Shown: one piece after another, positions 16,101-28,891 of the stretch
How the letters are laid out: each line of letters starts with the position of its first letter
How positions within the stretch are numbered: position 1 is the stretch's first letter
Source: Ectocarpus siliculosus
Taxonomy: Eukaryota; Sar; Phaeophyceae; Ectocarpales; Ectocarpaceae
Length of the DNA: 64,000 nt
Direction of reading: 5' to 3'
Assembly (NCBI GenBank): GCA_000310025.1
Contig: FN649736.1
Span: forward strand, 2,873,247 to 2,937,246
Position numbers and translations under genes: made by a program
Notes under the pieces: generated by a model
Told to the model about the DNA's origin: nothing
The model's database searches: none
What the model saw: the letters and a program-made list of their open reading frames with translations, nothing else

Positions 16101-19100
16101 AAATAAATACCTCGCCGAGATGACTTCACAATATTTTTCATGAAATGGCATTCTAGCACCACGGCTCTAACGGACGGGCCGAGTCGCCAACGTTATGCGT
16201 TGCTGCAGTTTCCACGCTGATGGTTCGGCAATGTCAGCCGGAGACTGGGATTTTTTTTGTGAAAATGTGAGGCCCAGCTATTGCCGGTCGCCGCAAACCT
16301 CCGCCTAATTTTGATGGAGGTACAAAATCTTAGTCTTGCCACGGAACGGTTTCTTCGGCAGTAGGGAAGGGCGAGGACACGGCGGGTGGCGCCGGTTTTG
16401 CATTCTTTGGCAGGAGGCGGAATACATGTTGAAGCTCTCGCAGACGGGTGTGTTTGTTTGTGCAGCTACAGGTATTGCTGTAGCTCACTGCCCCTTTCCC
16501 CAGCATTTGCCGCGTACTCCCCATTTGTCAAGCCTAGTACCTAACGTTGGCTGCTTTTCTGGGTTCCGGGGGATGACACGTTCGAAGCAATACCTACCCA
16601 TTCTCGTGGGTTCTCCATCACCCGACGTCTGTTTTACCTATGCGTATGGACGACATCGGCACGCCGACGAAAGTGGCCCCCCTTTTCACACTACTGCCTC
16701 CCCCTGCCTTCAGGGAAGTGGCGAGTCTACTATCGGGACGACGCCCACCACCACCACGGCAACCCCGCCCTCCTCATCATCACCGTCGCCTGCGCCACTC
16801 GTGGAGATGGCAGAGGCGTCCACCCCACCGGCTTGTGCCGCCGCCGAGGCTGCCGGTGGCTACAGCAAGAGGGGTTGTAGGCCTGATGTCGCCGCCGCCG
16901 CCGCCGCCGCCGCCTCGAAACCACCGTTGCCATCGTCGTCGTCGTCGTCCGCACCACGGCTCCCACACGGCGATGGCGTCACGGAAGCAGGAGCCCCGCC
17001 TGGTTGCGCCGCCGCTGAGGCCGGCGAGGGTAACCGCAGTGACGGCGACGACAAGAGCAGCATCAGCACCACCAGCAGCAGCACCAGCAGCAGCACCAGC
17101 AGCAGCAGCAGCGGTGGCGACGGTGGCGGCAGCAGCAGCGGCACCAGCAGCAGCGGCACCAGCAGCAGCGGCACCAGCAGCAGCGGCAGCGCCAGCAGCA
17201 GCGTCAGCAGCGACAGCAGCAGCAGCACCAGCAGCAGCAGCGGCGGCGGCAGCGACAGCAGCAGCAGCGGCAGCGACAGCAGCAGCGGCGGTAGCGACAG
17301 CGGCAGCAGCGGTAGCAGCAGCAGGACCGCCAACGGCACGAGTATCAATGGCAACGGGGACGGCAGTGGTCGCGGCGATGGTAAACCGCTACCGCGGCGG
17401 CGGCGGCAACAGCAACAGCAGCAGCAGCAATCTTCGTCGGGGGAAAGGTTGTCAGAGAGACATGTGCAAATCGCGATGGCGCAGCTGAAGAGAACGGCGG
17501 AAAGGGTCAAGTTTATCGAGGTATGGTGATAAAAACGGGGGCGTGCAGCTACCCATTTTGGGGGCTGTTCCAACAGAGGATTTCTTGCACGGCAGGATGT
17601 GTCACCCCCCCCCGCTCCCCTCCCCCAACTTGCCCAGTTTGTGAGTTTCGCGGGGTTGGATAGGACGTTCACCCTTCGACTACCGTCCAATCCCACCAAG
17701 TGTCACCCCCCCGCCCGCTCTATATGTAGCTTCCCGCTGCGTTAATACAACCCCTCTTAATACTCGTTACACACGCGTTGTTACCCTCTCTCCCACAGGA
17801 AAGCCGCGGCGCCTTGCAGGACGTGGTCCGGAGGTCGTCGGCGTTCCGCGAGCGCGCCACCGCCATCACTGACACCCATCGAGCCGTGCGGGTAAGCCTG
17901 CCTCCCCCCTCCCGTCTCCCTATCCATCTGGACTTTTGGGAGAAGATTCCACAACAGTTCAGCACAGCAAACGAAAACCACGTGCAAGTATGCGTATTTT
18001 TGTTTTCTTTTGCAATCGGAAGGGACATCCCGGGGGGTTGGACGGGGAATATCTTCCATTCATCCAAACGGCGCCGATGAGCAATTCAGCGTGGGGGTTG
18101 GGTCGTGGACACTGGCGAGACGCGGTAGTGCACGTATTTCATTTCACAAAGCCGTGTTCGTTCCTGAACCTTGCGGCAAAAAGACGGCAGAACTCACGCA
18201 TAGTCGCTCTCCTACTGCTCTGTCTGTCTCCCATGCTACTTGCTTCCTTCGTTCCATGTTCGGGGGGGGGGTGTCACAGCGACAGTCTCTGCACGACGTG
18301 AAGGAGACGAGGGAGGCCGGGAAAAAGACGGAGAAGGAGGTATGATGCGGTATGGTACGGCAGTACGGTTCGGTACAAGGAGCCGCCGCGCTCTACTTTT
18401 CCCGCGCGCTCGTTTTCTTCGGTGTGGTACGGTTGTACGCAGACCGTCCGCTGTTTTGTGCTTGTGCGCGTGTGGTGGATGCAAAAACTGTTGTATGCAT
18501 AGATAGTCCTCACTCCTGTCTCTTTTTCTTCACCCCGGTGCGGAAGCATTTTTCTGAAGACAAAGAAGTAGGGACTCGCTGCAGAGGCCCTAGCTCGCTT
18601 TCGTTGCTATCTGACGTCTACTGCGAGGGCGATGTACTGCAACACGCCGACGCGGGGGTGGCTTCTACGTCCAGGCTTGGCCGTGGAAACAAACGTCGGG
18701 AAATTTTGATCGTGTGTTTACATGTAGAGGCAGAGAAGGAGAGGGAGAGGGAGAGGAAGAGAAGGAGAGGGAGAAAGAGAGAGAGAGAGAGACAGAGACA
18801 CAGAGAGAGAGGGAGAGAGAGAGAGGAGAGGGAAGAGAGAGGGAACGACCCCGTGAACAAAGACCGCGTTTGACGTGCTCGTTTTTTTTTTTTTTTTGTC
18901 TCCACACCTTATTTTTTTTTCTCCGCTGTCCTGGGACCCCTCCCCCACGGAGAGAAGGCCAGGGAAGTGCTCGCCAAGATCCGGCTCTGGGAGAAGGCAG
19001 CGCGAGTGAGCGAGGAGCTGGCCTTCAAAGAGGCCGACGCCGTGGCCCGCCGGGCCGAAAAGCTCGGGGACGCTGTGGAACTCCTGGCGGGCTGGATGGA

Positions 19101-19809
19101 GAGACAGAACTCTCACATGGAGCGCCTCGCGGTGGTGAGTGGAGCGAGGAGGGGAGGGGAGCGCAAGCACGTGCGATCGCCGCCGTGGCCGGAATGTGTC
19201 GTTTCGCGTATATACCTTTTTTCGTTTGTGACGTTGAATGAACGTGAGTTCGCTTGCTCCGTTTGAGTCAGTCGGCGCGGTCTGCTGCTGCTGCTACGTT
19301 GAAATGCCGACATGGGGTGTTTTTTGTTTTTCAGAAGGTCGGTGCTATCTATTGCGTAAAGGCAATGATGGGTGTCGGACGATGCAGCAAAGGGTGTCCT
19401 CGAAATGGTGGTGCGAGGTTATCGTTTCCCCCCCCTTAGTCGGGAGAAGGACCCAGGTGATTTTTTTGGGTGCATGCATTCCATGCTCAAGAACAAAATG
19501 TTCCCGTCGCCAACTAAACACAGCAGTGCGGGCGGGTTGACCCACGCGCGCGCGCCCAACCGACGATACATTTAGCCAGAGGCAGGCTCTCGACCACCTC
19601 TTGCTAACCTTTCCCCCCCCCCCGTCCCTCGTTTGTCTGCCTTTTTTTTTTTTCGGCCGTGGCTTCTTCGTGTTCTTGTGGGTGTCGCTGGTCGCTTCCT
19701 GCACGGTGCGATGACATACACAACCGGACGATGGATCGCGCAGTTCCGCATGCTGAATGGCCCGCTGGCAGCCGCAGCAGCGGCTTCGGACCAGGAGACC
19801 ATACAGTAA
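10190..19809 (+). CDS. Unknown large coiled-coil protein with PDZ-like N-terminus and Ala/Gly/Ser-rich expansions
   Basis: Function unknown. Exons I can support are 10190-10324, 12428-13001, 13705-13806, 14594-15325, 15666-15851, 16714-17520, 17799-17891, 18280-18339, 18955-19134 and 19744-19809 (TAA). All donors and acceptors are GT-AG, and every intron from 13002 onward is phase 0. The exon at 12428 needs two bases from a preceding exon while exon 1 ends in phase 0, so at least one small exon between 10325 and 12427 is missing. The N-terminus (KPIGLELDFSAE) and the start of the 12428 exon (GQDVREMGL, then REMLLRRAKTTLLVFERP) resemble the beta1-beta2 and alphaB-beta6 ends of a PDZ domain. 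Then follow Gly/Ala-rich basic sequence, a Gln/Arg stretch, long Glu/Arg/Gln heptad-like regions, a Ser tract and a C-terminal coiled coil. Total length is about 980 aa plus the missing piece. A scaffold role is only an inference. Confidence 0.7.
14028..14255 (+). repeat. Three-copy tandem repeat (about 75 bp) in an intron
   Basis: Three near-identical units start at about 14028, 14105 and 14179. Each begins CGAAGCCTTTCGAAGGGC and continues with ACCATGCTTT and GAGCTGTTGA. They lie in the intron between 13807 and 14593 of the coiled-coil gene and make open frames with repeated peptides on both strands. Confidence 0.9.
17035..17330 (+). repeat. Poly-Ser (AGC)n expansion inside the coiled-coil gene exon
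   Basis: A nearly uninterrupted run of AGC codons with ACC, GGC and GAC substitutions encodes roughly 95 residues of Ser/Gly/Thr/Asp within exon 16714-17520. It is in frame with coding sequence on both sides. The same DNA gives poly-Ala and poly-Leu in other frames, which are shadows. Confidence 0.9.
18724..18842 (+). repeat. GA-rich microsatellite in an intron
   Basis: A GAGAGG/GAGAGA-rich run lies in the intron between 18340 and 18954 of the coiled-coil gene. The long Glu/Arg ORF reading through it is an artefact of the repeat. Confidence 0.85.
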
Positions 19810-22384
19810 ATAGGGTAGATACCGATACCTTGGACGATGCAGCTCACTCCGATACCGCCCCCCCTCTGAGCACGAAATAAGACCCTTTTGGTCCCGGAAA
19901 CGAATGGCACATCGGCGCGGCAACTGTGAGACACGGGGACAATGACAATGGTGAACAGGGGAAGCTCGTCGTTGCGGGTGTTTGGGTCGGGGGGATGGTG
20001 TAGAGTACCTGTCTTCCTTATTTGCTTCAACTTGTACCACCTTAGGGTTAGGGTTATAGGGTTAACAGCCCCACGGTGGCCTAGGTACCGCCTTTCGGCT
20101 GCCTCCCCGTTGTTTGGAAAAACCAAGATGCTGCGTGTAGGAGCTGTGTGTGGCAGAGGAAAGTTTGAAGCGACTTCACCGCCGAGTGTTGTATCTGTTT
20201 GTTGTCTCTCCCCCCAGGCACAGCGGTAGCAGAGAGTACTCCTGTGGTTGTGTGTTTGCGGGGTCCGCTCTCGTTGTTGCTTCGAAAAAGGAAGCTCCGC
20301 GCAGGGTGGAGAGGCTCGATGAGAGCGAGAGATGGCGCTCGTGCACCGTCTAGATTCGTGATGAAAATTTCCGGTCGTGCTCCCCGCAGCCGGGTGCTTG
20401 TTGTTGGGTGTACTTTTTTTTTTGTTGGAGCTCTCGGTGTTTCGAATATGCACGTGTGAGTGAGGTATGATGTGCAGTTTCAACTATGTAGCTTCGGTGT
20501 TGATGAAGGAAGGAGGTTGGCTGGCCTAAGAAATTCAGGGCGATTCGTGTTCAATCTCGGGCGTTGTACCAGTACGTCCAGGGCATCGTTCGTTTGTTGT
20601 TTGGAGGGGGCAGCAGGGAAAGATTATGTTGTTGTACAGTAATGAAGAATGCCCCCCCGGAGGGCCGCGAAAAAAGTTTTTGAAATATGTATGAACCAGT
20701 ATGAATGAGATGAGGAGGACACCTGGCGTGGGCATAGAACGACGTGGCTCTCTGGGATACCCGCCAGTTTCATGGAATGGGAATTTGAGCACCCAAGTGC
20801 CTGCCTCTTGTAGTAGTATTATCCAATGTACGTCTCAGTCCATTGTTTAGAGGTCATTTTATGGGATGATGCGTTGAGGATGTTTTCTGCAAGCTTTTTC
20901 TGCTTTTGGGACTCGAAAGGGGCAGGGTAGAGAGATGGTTAGGCTTTGAATAGGTTACCGGTGTTGGACTAGGTTCGGTTGGGGTACGCCAAGTTTGTGG
21001 TTGAGTTGCATTGGAGTGGAGTGGGTGCGCAGTGCGCAGGGGGCAGAATGCGTTCGAGAAAAAACGAGCTATATATAATAGATAATTCCAACACGGTGTG
21101 TGGCACAAAGCGCCACTGGTAGACTCTACGAGTATACTGCGTCGTAAAGTACCTTTAGGGCCCAAGAGAGCCATCGACACCCTCGACACAGCGTCCCTCC
21201 GTACATTATGTATCGTACAAGACGTTCGGGCTCAATCAAGCCACCGCCAAAACGTTACGGATCACTAATAATATATATGTAAATATGTAGTCTCCACCGA
21301 ATCGACAACTAACAGCCGCTCTCCCCTGCTACAGGGTACCATGGAACAGAATATTGGCATCGCGGAACGGCAAGTTCCTTGGTCGTGCCATGCACGAACA
21401 CCCACACCACGACCTATCTATGTAGATATCCCACAAATCCACAAAAATGACAACGAGACGCTATCTATACTCTCGCTTCTCTTCAGATAGATTGCCAGTC
21501 TCTGTTTGCGGTCTGTGCGTCATATGCATAATAACATAAGAGATAAATTTCAAGCACAGAGGGACCACATGTGGAAGGGGGCGTTGGCACCTCTCGCCTT
21601 GCAACAAATTGAAGGAATCAAGCACCACAAGCGGAAGCGGTGGAGACACATTGACTACCACGATAGTTGTTTCTTCGTCACCCCGGCTTTACACATGTAT
21701 CCAATCTTTTGGGCTGGTGCCGGTCACACGTAAGAAAGACCATTTAGTAAACGGAAGTTGTACCACGTACATAGTAGACTGGCGCCATGAACAGATCGGA
21801 CAAATTCACACGCATGCAGAACGTGGAGAGTAACGACAGAGTCCTCTTCGCGGCGCGAACTGCTTCGAGACTGCGTACGTTGTAGGCACAGCAGACATAT
21901 CGTACGCATGTCAGCCGTTTCCTTACATTGTCCAGAGGAGGCGTTTTCCCGAAAAAAGTCATGCCGCATCTGCATCCGCTTCGCAGATTCGAGGTTTTAA
22001 AAAATCTAGCCGGCACCTCACCTACTGTTCACGGGAATCTCGGACCTCGGACAAATAGCGCAAACCTTCCCACCACCACACACCCCCCTGGCCGCCTGGG
22101 CAGCGCGCTCCGACAGCCCGAGACCTTACAAGAGAGGGAAGTGCACCGAGTTTCATTGTCCGGTTGTGTCGACAGCAGTGTCGCTGTCGTCGTTTGCTTC
22201 CAACAACTGAGGTCCGCGTATCGTTGCTTCTCCAAGCAACACACGCAAGTGCGGAGTATCCTGATCCTGGGGCCCTAGGTGTACGTACACCGCGGCTTAC
22301 ACGCGGGGGCCTGCGAGCTGACAGCAGCTGCCTTCTACGGGGCTCGGGGCGACTATCTTGCCAGTGGGGGGCGCAGGGCTCCAG
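19810..22384. other. Intergenic region between the coiled-coil gene and the phosphatase gene
   Basis: No splice-supported exon was seen in about 2.6 kb. There is a short telomere-like TTAGGG/TATAGGG run at about 20043-20062 and an AT-rich patch around 21060-21290. The promoter of the phosphatase gene would be at the right end if its first exon is 22385-22609. Confidence 0.5.
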
Positions 22385-25300
22385 ATGGTTCGGCTTCGAG
22401 CGGCACCATCTCAGCTCAACGCCTCTGGCGGCGAGCCCTCGAAGTCGTCCAACAGACAAAATGACGTCGAGTTGGAGCTAACAACCGCCAGCAGCCACAG
22501 CACCTTTAGCAGCGGTAGCAACAGCAGCAGCAGCAGCAGCAGCAGCGGTGGCGGTAGCAGCAGCAGCAGCTCCCTTCCTGGAGGCGTATCTACGTTGAAG
22601 GTTATGCGGGTGAGTGGGTGTACACCTTCGTGTCTAACTAAGCACCACACGTGCTCGAGTGCTGAAGGCTGCTGCTGTGTCGTCATTTCCAGGAACATGA
22701 TTTAACCCAAAAGACAGGTCAAACAAATGCGGGGAATCAATTGCGGTAGCTCAGAGTGTTGTGCCTGCGCGCTGCAATGTGCCATGCCCCGCCATCAAAT
22801 GCGCCGGTGACCGTGGCCAGTAGTTGAGCAGAACCGAGAACGACTAAGCAGCGCGCAAGGATGATTTTCGGCACATTATGTGCTGATTTCTGGAACCAGG
22901 AAACATGACTCCTGCGGGCATGACTTAATACAGCGATACGTACTGGGCAACCTGCGATTCGAGAATCTGGGGAGTGTATGCTCAAGGCTGTTGTATGCAC
23001 ATAGTGGTAGTGTGATGATACGCGTGTTTCTGAAACATTACATACTGTAGTAGTTTACGCGTAGGTTACCTCGAATGCGTTTGACACCCAGTAGCTTCAC
23101 GCCGTTGTTATATTGTAGAAGTGCCGTGGTACATTGCAAGAAACAACTTGAGGGGACTGCTCGCGTTTTTTTTTTTTGTTCGTAATAGTATCGTTTGTTG
23201 GTTTTTCATCATGTTCTCGGATGGGAGGCACAACCCCGAGTATCTTTCTGACCTCTAACGAGTACACTCAATCCATTACAAGGAGCCTAAGGGTTCGTTA
23301 CTATGTACAGAGTCAGACCGAGAATGTGAAAACACAAGACCGGCCCTGATGGCGACAGGAGCGTCAAGTTCGGGTCGAGGGTCGAGGCTCTCCGTGCCAC
23401 TGCTGTCGAGGACAAGGGTTTTGTATACCACAGTTTGGTGTAGGATCGAGATCCTCCGCTGAGCTGTGCATGTTTCTCAGATCTATTCTTTCTTGTATTT
23501 CGTGAAATTTTGAGCCTCCGTTTCTTCGGGTCTCCCACACTTTCTATGTGTTTTGCTAGAACGCCAATGGGACACCCATGGGTCGTTCATGGGGACTTGG
23601 TTGCCCATGGTTGACCCGTGGTTGCCCACACGGGCAATGCCCATGGGTGACCCATGGTCGTTCATGGGGACTTGGTTGCCCATGGTTGACCCGTGGTTGC
23701 CCACACGGGCAACTCATGGGAAGGCCATGGGCAGCCAATGAGAGCCTTCAACCGGAAAGAAATCCTAAGGCCATTTCTTACGGTTCTTTTTTGGAGCTGT
23801 CTTTTTCTTTTTTACTTGTCAAAAAAGACAACTGGCCGCAGAACCCCTTCTTACGGTGTCTTTTTTCAGGGAAAAAAGGCCAACAAAAAAGACAACCCGT
23901 TTTGGAACAGCCCATCCTGTCTTTTTCTGGGGCAGTTTTGGATATATTGGGGCTGTCTTTTTCTGTGATCTTTTCTTGGTCACAACCACATGACGCCACC
24001 TGCAAACTTAATCTCTCGACGGTTGATCCCCGCAAACTCTAACGGTGTTCACACGAGCTGTGTCATGTGACTGGTGCAGAGTCAGTAGCATCAGCGGTAG
24101 CGTTGTTTTTTCATGCTGGACCAAGTGGACAACCCGATGTGTGCGGCGCAAACAAGCGGCAAATGAGCCGAGAGAGTCTGGACGCAGCAGCGGGGGGTCT
24201 TTGTTGGTGTTGTGTGTTGTCAAATTTTGCGAACCCAACTTTTGGGCGCCCTATAGCCTCCTGATCTGTGTCAACCACCACACAAGAAGGACCATACGCG
24301 CAGCTCATGGCGGATACCTTTGTCATCGCTGTTGCCGGTGTGGGTGGCGAGGGAGCATCGATGAACCAAAGTTGCGACACGGGCGAAAGAGCAAAAAAAA
24401 TTGCTTGAAGACGAGGCGGGTCATTTTTCCCGCTTGTTCACGACTCTTGCGCTCAAAATTTTTGAGCGCCCTTCAGCCTCCTGGTCTATATCAACCACCA
24501 CACAAGGCGGACCATACACACAGCTCATGGCGGATACCTTTGTCATCGCTGGTGCTGGAGTGGGTGGCGAGGGAGCATCGATAAACCAAAGTTGCGACAC
24601 AGGCCAAAGAGCAGAAAAAACTGGTTGCTGGCGCGGTGGGTATTTTTCCGGCGTGCTGTTGACCCTCGCCACCTCAGTTTCCGTGCCTCCAACCGCCTTG
24701 TGGTCTCTAATAGCCACCACCCAAGACGGACCATACACACAGCTCATGGCGGATGCCTTTGTCATTGCTTTTGCTTCACTGTATGCGGAGACATCACCGA
24801 AACACGACACCGGTGGAAGGTGTATGTATGTGTGACGAACGGCCGTTGCAGGGTCTCTTTTTTTCGGTCGATGACTCGGAATAGAAAAAAGGATGAACCA
24901 GCACCCGCAAGAAGGGGGTCATCTTTTTTGTAGATCATTTTTTGGGTCGTCTCTTTTTGGGGAAAGCACATCTAATAAAAAAGACACCGTAACAAATGGC
25001 CTAAGCAATAGATTATTTGCTTTGCAACGGGCATTTAGCGGCAAATAAAACCCTAACCCTAACCCTAACAACCCTAACCCTAAACGGCTCAAATGAAACA
25101 CGGAGGGCCGCAACAAGAGTTCCACTCCATGCATAGTAGAAAGAAAATTCCTGGTTCCGAAACGATGCGCACATAGACCTCCCGCAGGTTTTCTAGAGAA
25201 GGAAGTTGGAATCGGGTGGACTACAATTGTACTTCGCCCCGAAAGGAAGTTGAGTCCATGGCCCGAACTCAAGTCTGAGGGTAGCATGTATTTTTGGGGA

Positions 25301-28300
25301 ACCATCTCAAACGAACAGCGAGTGATCAGGCCGGTGACCCATCGCCATGGAGCTCTGGAGGAGGTCTCACCCGAGCCAATCTCCTCGGCGTTGGCGCTCT
25401 TCATATATAGGCGTGGAAATTTCGAGTTTCATCCGCGGTGCGGTTCGGAGTTTTTTTTTTCGCTGCTACAGCCAGTAGTAATCATTTCGGCTGGGCGCCG
25501 AAAACATTTTCACGCCTTCTGGGCGGTTGGAGAAGGGTCCCCTCACCGCAGCCCTCGGAGCTACCTCGGAGCTACATAGCTTCGCTCGCTTGATAACAGA
25601 CCCACAAGCGTGAACGGTCCTACAGAGAGACAATGTCGACAGCACAATCAAAATTAGCAACCCCATGGGAGGTGGTATACCTTTTGACCCACCCACCCCC
25701 CTCTACGTATATTTCTTGCAGGAGGAAGCAAGCATGCATGCACTCGGTACGTATATTAGATCGACACAAACCTTCCTCTTCATTTTTTTTGCGCGCTCTC
25801 CTCGTCAACTGTCAACGCAGGGGTCGTCTTTCCGCAAGGCCACTCCCCCGGCCACTCCGCCGCTAAGCCTAGCTTCGTCCCACGGCATCGGCGGCGACTG
25901 CAGCTGCCACAGCAGCAGAAAGCGTCCGAGAAGAAAGACTCTAGGAGGACCTATTATTCACAGCGGCTGCGGCTGCGGCTGCGGCTGCGGCGGCGACGGC
26001 ATCAACGGCAATAACGACGTCGGCGGCGTCGACTACCGGTACGGCGGGTCGTCGCCGCCGCCTCCGTCGCAACACGGCCACCGTCATGCTCGGACCGGCT
26101 TCTGCCGCTACGCCGAGGGCGACTCCGAGTGCGATGACGACAGCATGGGCGGCGGCGGGAACAAGCTGGGGCCGCCAACTGGTATGACGCCGGCAATCAA
26201 GAGGCCACGACGCCGTCGTGTCCGCTGCTGCCTGAGCAGCCGGTGCTTGTTGGTCGCCTGCCTCTGCCTGGTCGTGGCGTGGGGAAGCTTCAAGATCGTC
26301 TGGTATTTCCAGTGGCAGGCGCGGTGCGTGGAGGGGTGCTACGACGCGGAGGCGTCGAAGACGGGCTCCCAGGGACCAGAACAGGTTCGTGGAAGTCGTT
26401 TCACACTGCGTTCCTTCAGAACCATGCATCACACAAAGGGCCCGCTTTTTATAGTGTTATTTAATATTGAAACATTCCCTACAATTTGAAACAAAATTCC
26501 CCAAGGCTCGTCGAAGCAACGTGCATTCTCTGCTGCGACGATAAAGGAGTCGTCACACGTTATATCAAGTATAATCACCGTTATATCAAGTATAATAATA
26601 CAGTATTGTAGTAGCAGGGTCTTGTTTCGTCATGTATGATAGGAACCCAACGACAACACACACACACACCACGGCAACGATACCCCCCTTCCAGCCGTCC
26701 GTTGCTGCTCAAGAGGGCATACGGTAACCTTCCGACCAACAGAGGGCAAAGAGGTGTCCGTTTCGAGTTTTTCAGCCAAGTTCCGAACGAATACAGCCGA
26801 CGCCGCCCCTTTCCTTGGCGGTTCTCTTGTTCCATGCGCATCCCATATTATTTGCCGAAGGCAAGCACCGCAGGAGGGGTAGGTAGGAGGCCTTACGGGG
26901 AGAAATATAACCCTCCTGTGTGATGTGACCACGGATAGGAGCTAGCTCCTACACACGGCAAATATGCAATGTGTGTGAGCGCCGATGTAATGTGAGGACA
27001 CAAAAAAATAAATCCCGTGAAAAACTAAACGTTTTTCCCACCGGCGTTTCTTTTTGTTGCTTGTTTTGCTTGGTTTAGGTGCACCTCGCGTACGGCGGGG
27101 TCGACGCAGAGGGGAACCCAACGGGGGTGACGGTGGTGTGGACCACCGCGGCGGGCGAAGCCCCTCCGGTGGTGGAGTACGGGCTGAGCAGGGCTGAGTG
27201 AGTGGTTTGACGTCGAATCGCGCACTTCAACACACTACGACGATACGCACTATTTTTTTTTTTATTGCCAGTCAGTAGCCTTCGGAGGGTTTTGTGTTTT
27301 ATGGAAACGTGTTGGATAAAACATACAATGGGGGGAGTTGGGTTGAGGTTAGGGACTAAATAGGGTGTGCTACCCCCCTCCCTGTTACAATTTCCTCATA
27401 GTACTAAATTTCCCGCAAAGGCGGTCGTTGATCGTAGAACCGCTCCGTGCAAGTAAAAATAATCTCACAACTCAGGGCTTCACTCTAACACAAAACTTAG
27501 TAGCCCAAGGCTGTAGCCAACCGGACAGGTAGCCACCCACCCCCTGACCCTTTTCTTGCCCTTCCGCCCCCCCCAACCCCCAGGCTTAACCTGACGGCGC
27601 ACGGCAGCTCCGTCCGCTACCTGGACACGGTTCACCACAGGGCGCCCCTCGAAGACCTCGCTCCGGGCACCCGGTTCTTCTACCGCTGCGGCAACCCGTC
27701 TTCTCCGACGGCGGCGGCGGCGGCGGCAACGACAGGTGGCGGTGCCGGAGGGCGTGAGGGTGGCGGCGAAGGTGCCCCTGAGGGCCGCCCTCCAACGCTA
27801 GACGTGTCCGTTGGCGGCGTCGGCGGGGGTTTGGATTCAGGGTCAGCTTTGGGTTCGGACGGTTCTGTCTCGTCCGAGACCGGCTCTACGCCGGGGGCGG
27901 CGGCGGCGGGAGCTACGGTGGGAACAGTGGGAGTGCGTGGTGGTGGTGGTGAGAGCGGGGGCGACGGGGTGGTGACGGCGGCTGTGGTTACGGAAGGCGG
28001 AAAGTGGTCCGGAGTTTCGTCCTTCGTGACGGCACCGGAACCTGAAAGGTGGGGACCGATTTTTGGATTTTTCTACGAATGTTGTCCGATGGTCGCCCAA
28101 GGGGCAAAAGCTGAAATTGTAGGTTGGGGGGTATTCTGAGATGTGGTTGTACTTCGGATTCTCTCGCAAGTTTTTTTGCGGAATGCTTCGTGGCTGCAGC
28201 AGTCTAGACAGAGCAGTGCGGGGCGCGTTTTTCTCGGGATCAGAGCGTGGCGTTCTTTTTTTTTTGCCGGGCCCAACCCTCACACTTCCCGAGAGCCTTT

Positions 28301-28850
28301 TCTTTCAACCAGTAGACGATTGGCCCAGGCCGTATGCATACAACAACAGCGGCTTGTTCTGTATGTATCGCTCGAGACAGACGAGAACGACCCTTAGCTC
28401 ATGTGACAAGCTTTAGTCGGCAGGTGGTCTACATGTCTGTCTCGTGGTTACAGCAGTGTCAGGGTCAGGGCAGTCGTGGGGTGACATATGAAGTGGAGTG
28501 GGTCGGTGCACGAAAAGGGACCCCCGAGCGACTACAACGATACACTCCGCAGTGCCCCCTCCCCCCCCAACGAACAAAAAGAAACGCCTTCCCTGTGTTC
28601 AGTAGTCTACGCAGTGTTTTCTACTTCAGCAAACATGCTGGATAAGGTATAGAATCGACTAAGTTGGGATATGGTTAGGGTCTGCGTGCCCCCTGTCTGG
28701 TCGTTTTCGGTAATAACCTTACCTTCTTTTTCGTAGGCAGTCCCCCTGTTTTCCCATTCTTCCCGCTCCTCTCGACGCTCACCTTCGTCGCCAATTCCGT
28801 CGTCATCGTCATCGTCGTCGTTGTTGTTGTTGTTGTTGTTGTGGTTGTTG

Positions 28851-28891
<41 letters not shown>

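Noticed and set aside
16860-17699. Minus-strand 279-codon Leu-rich frame and overlapping plus-strand Ala-rich frame
   Set aside because: Both are frame shadows of the AGC repeat that encodes poly-Ser in phase with its neighbours.
25048-25086. True chromosome end or telomere
   Set aside because: It has only five repeat units and is flanked by exons of the same gene on both sides.
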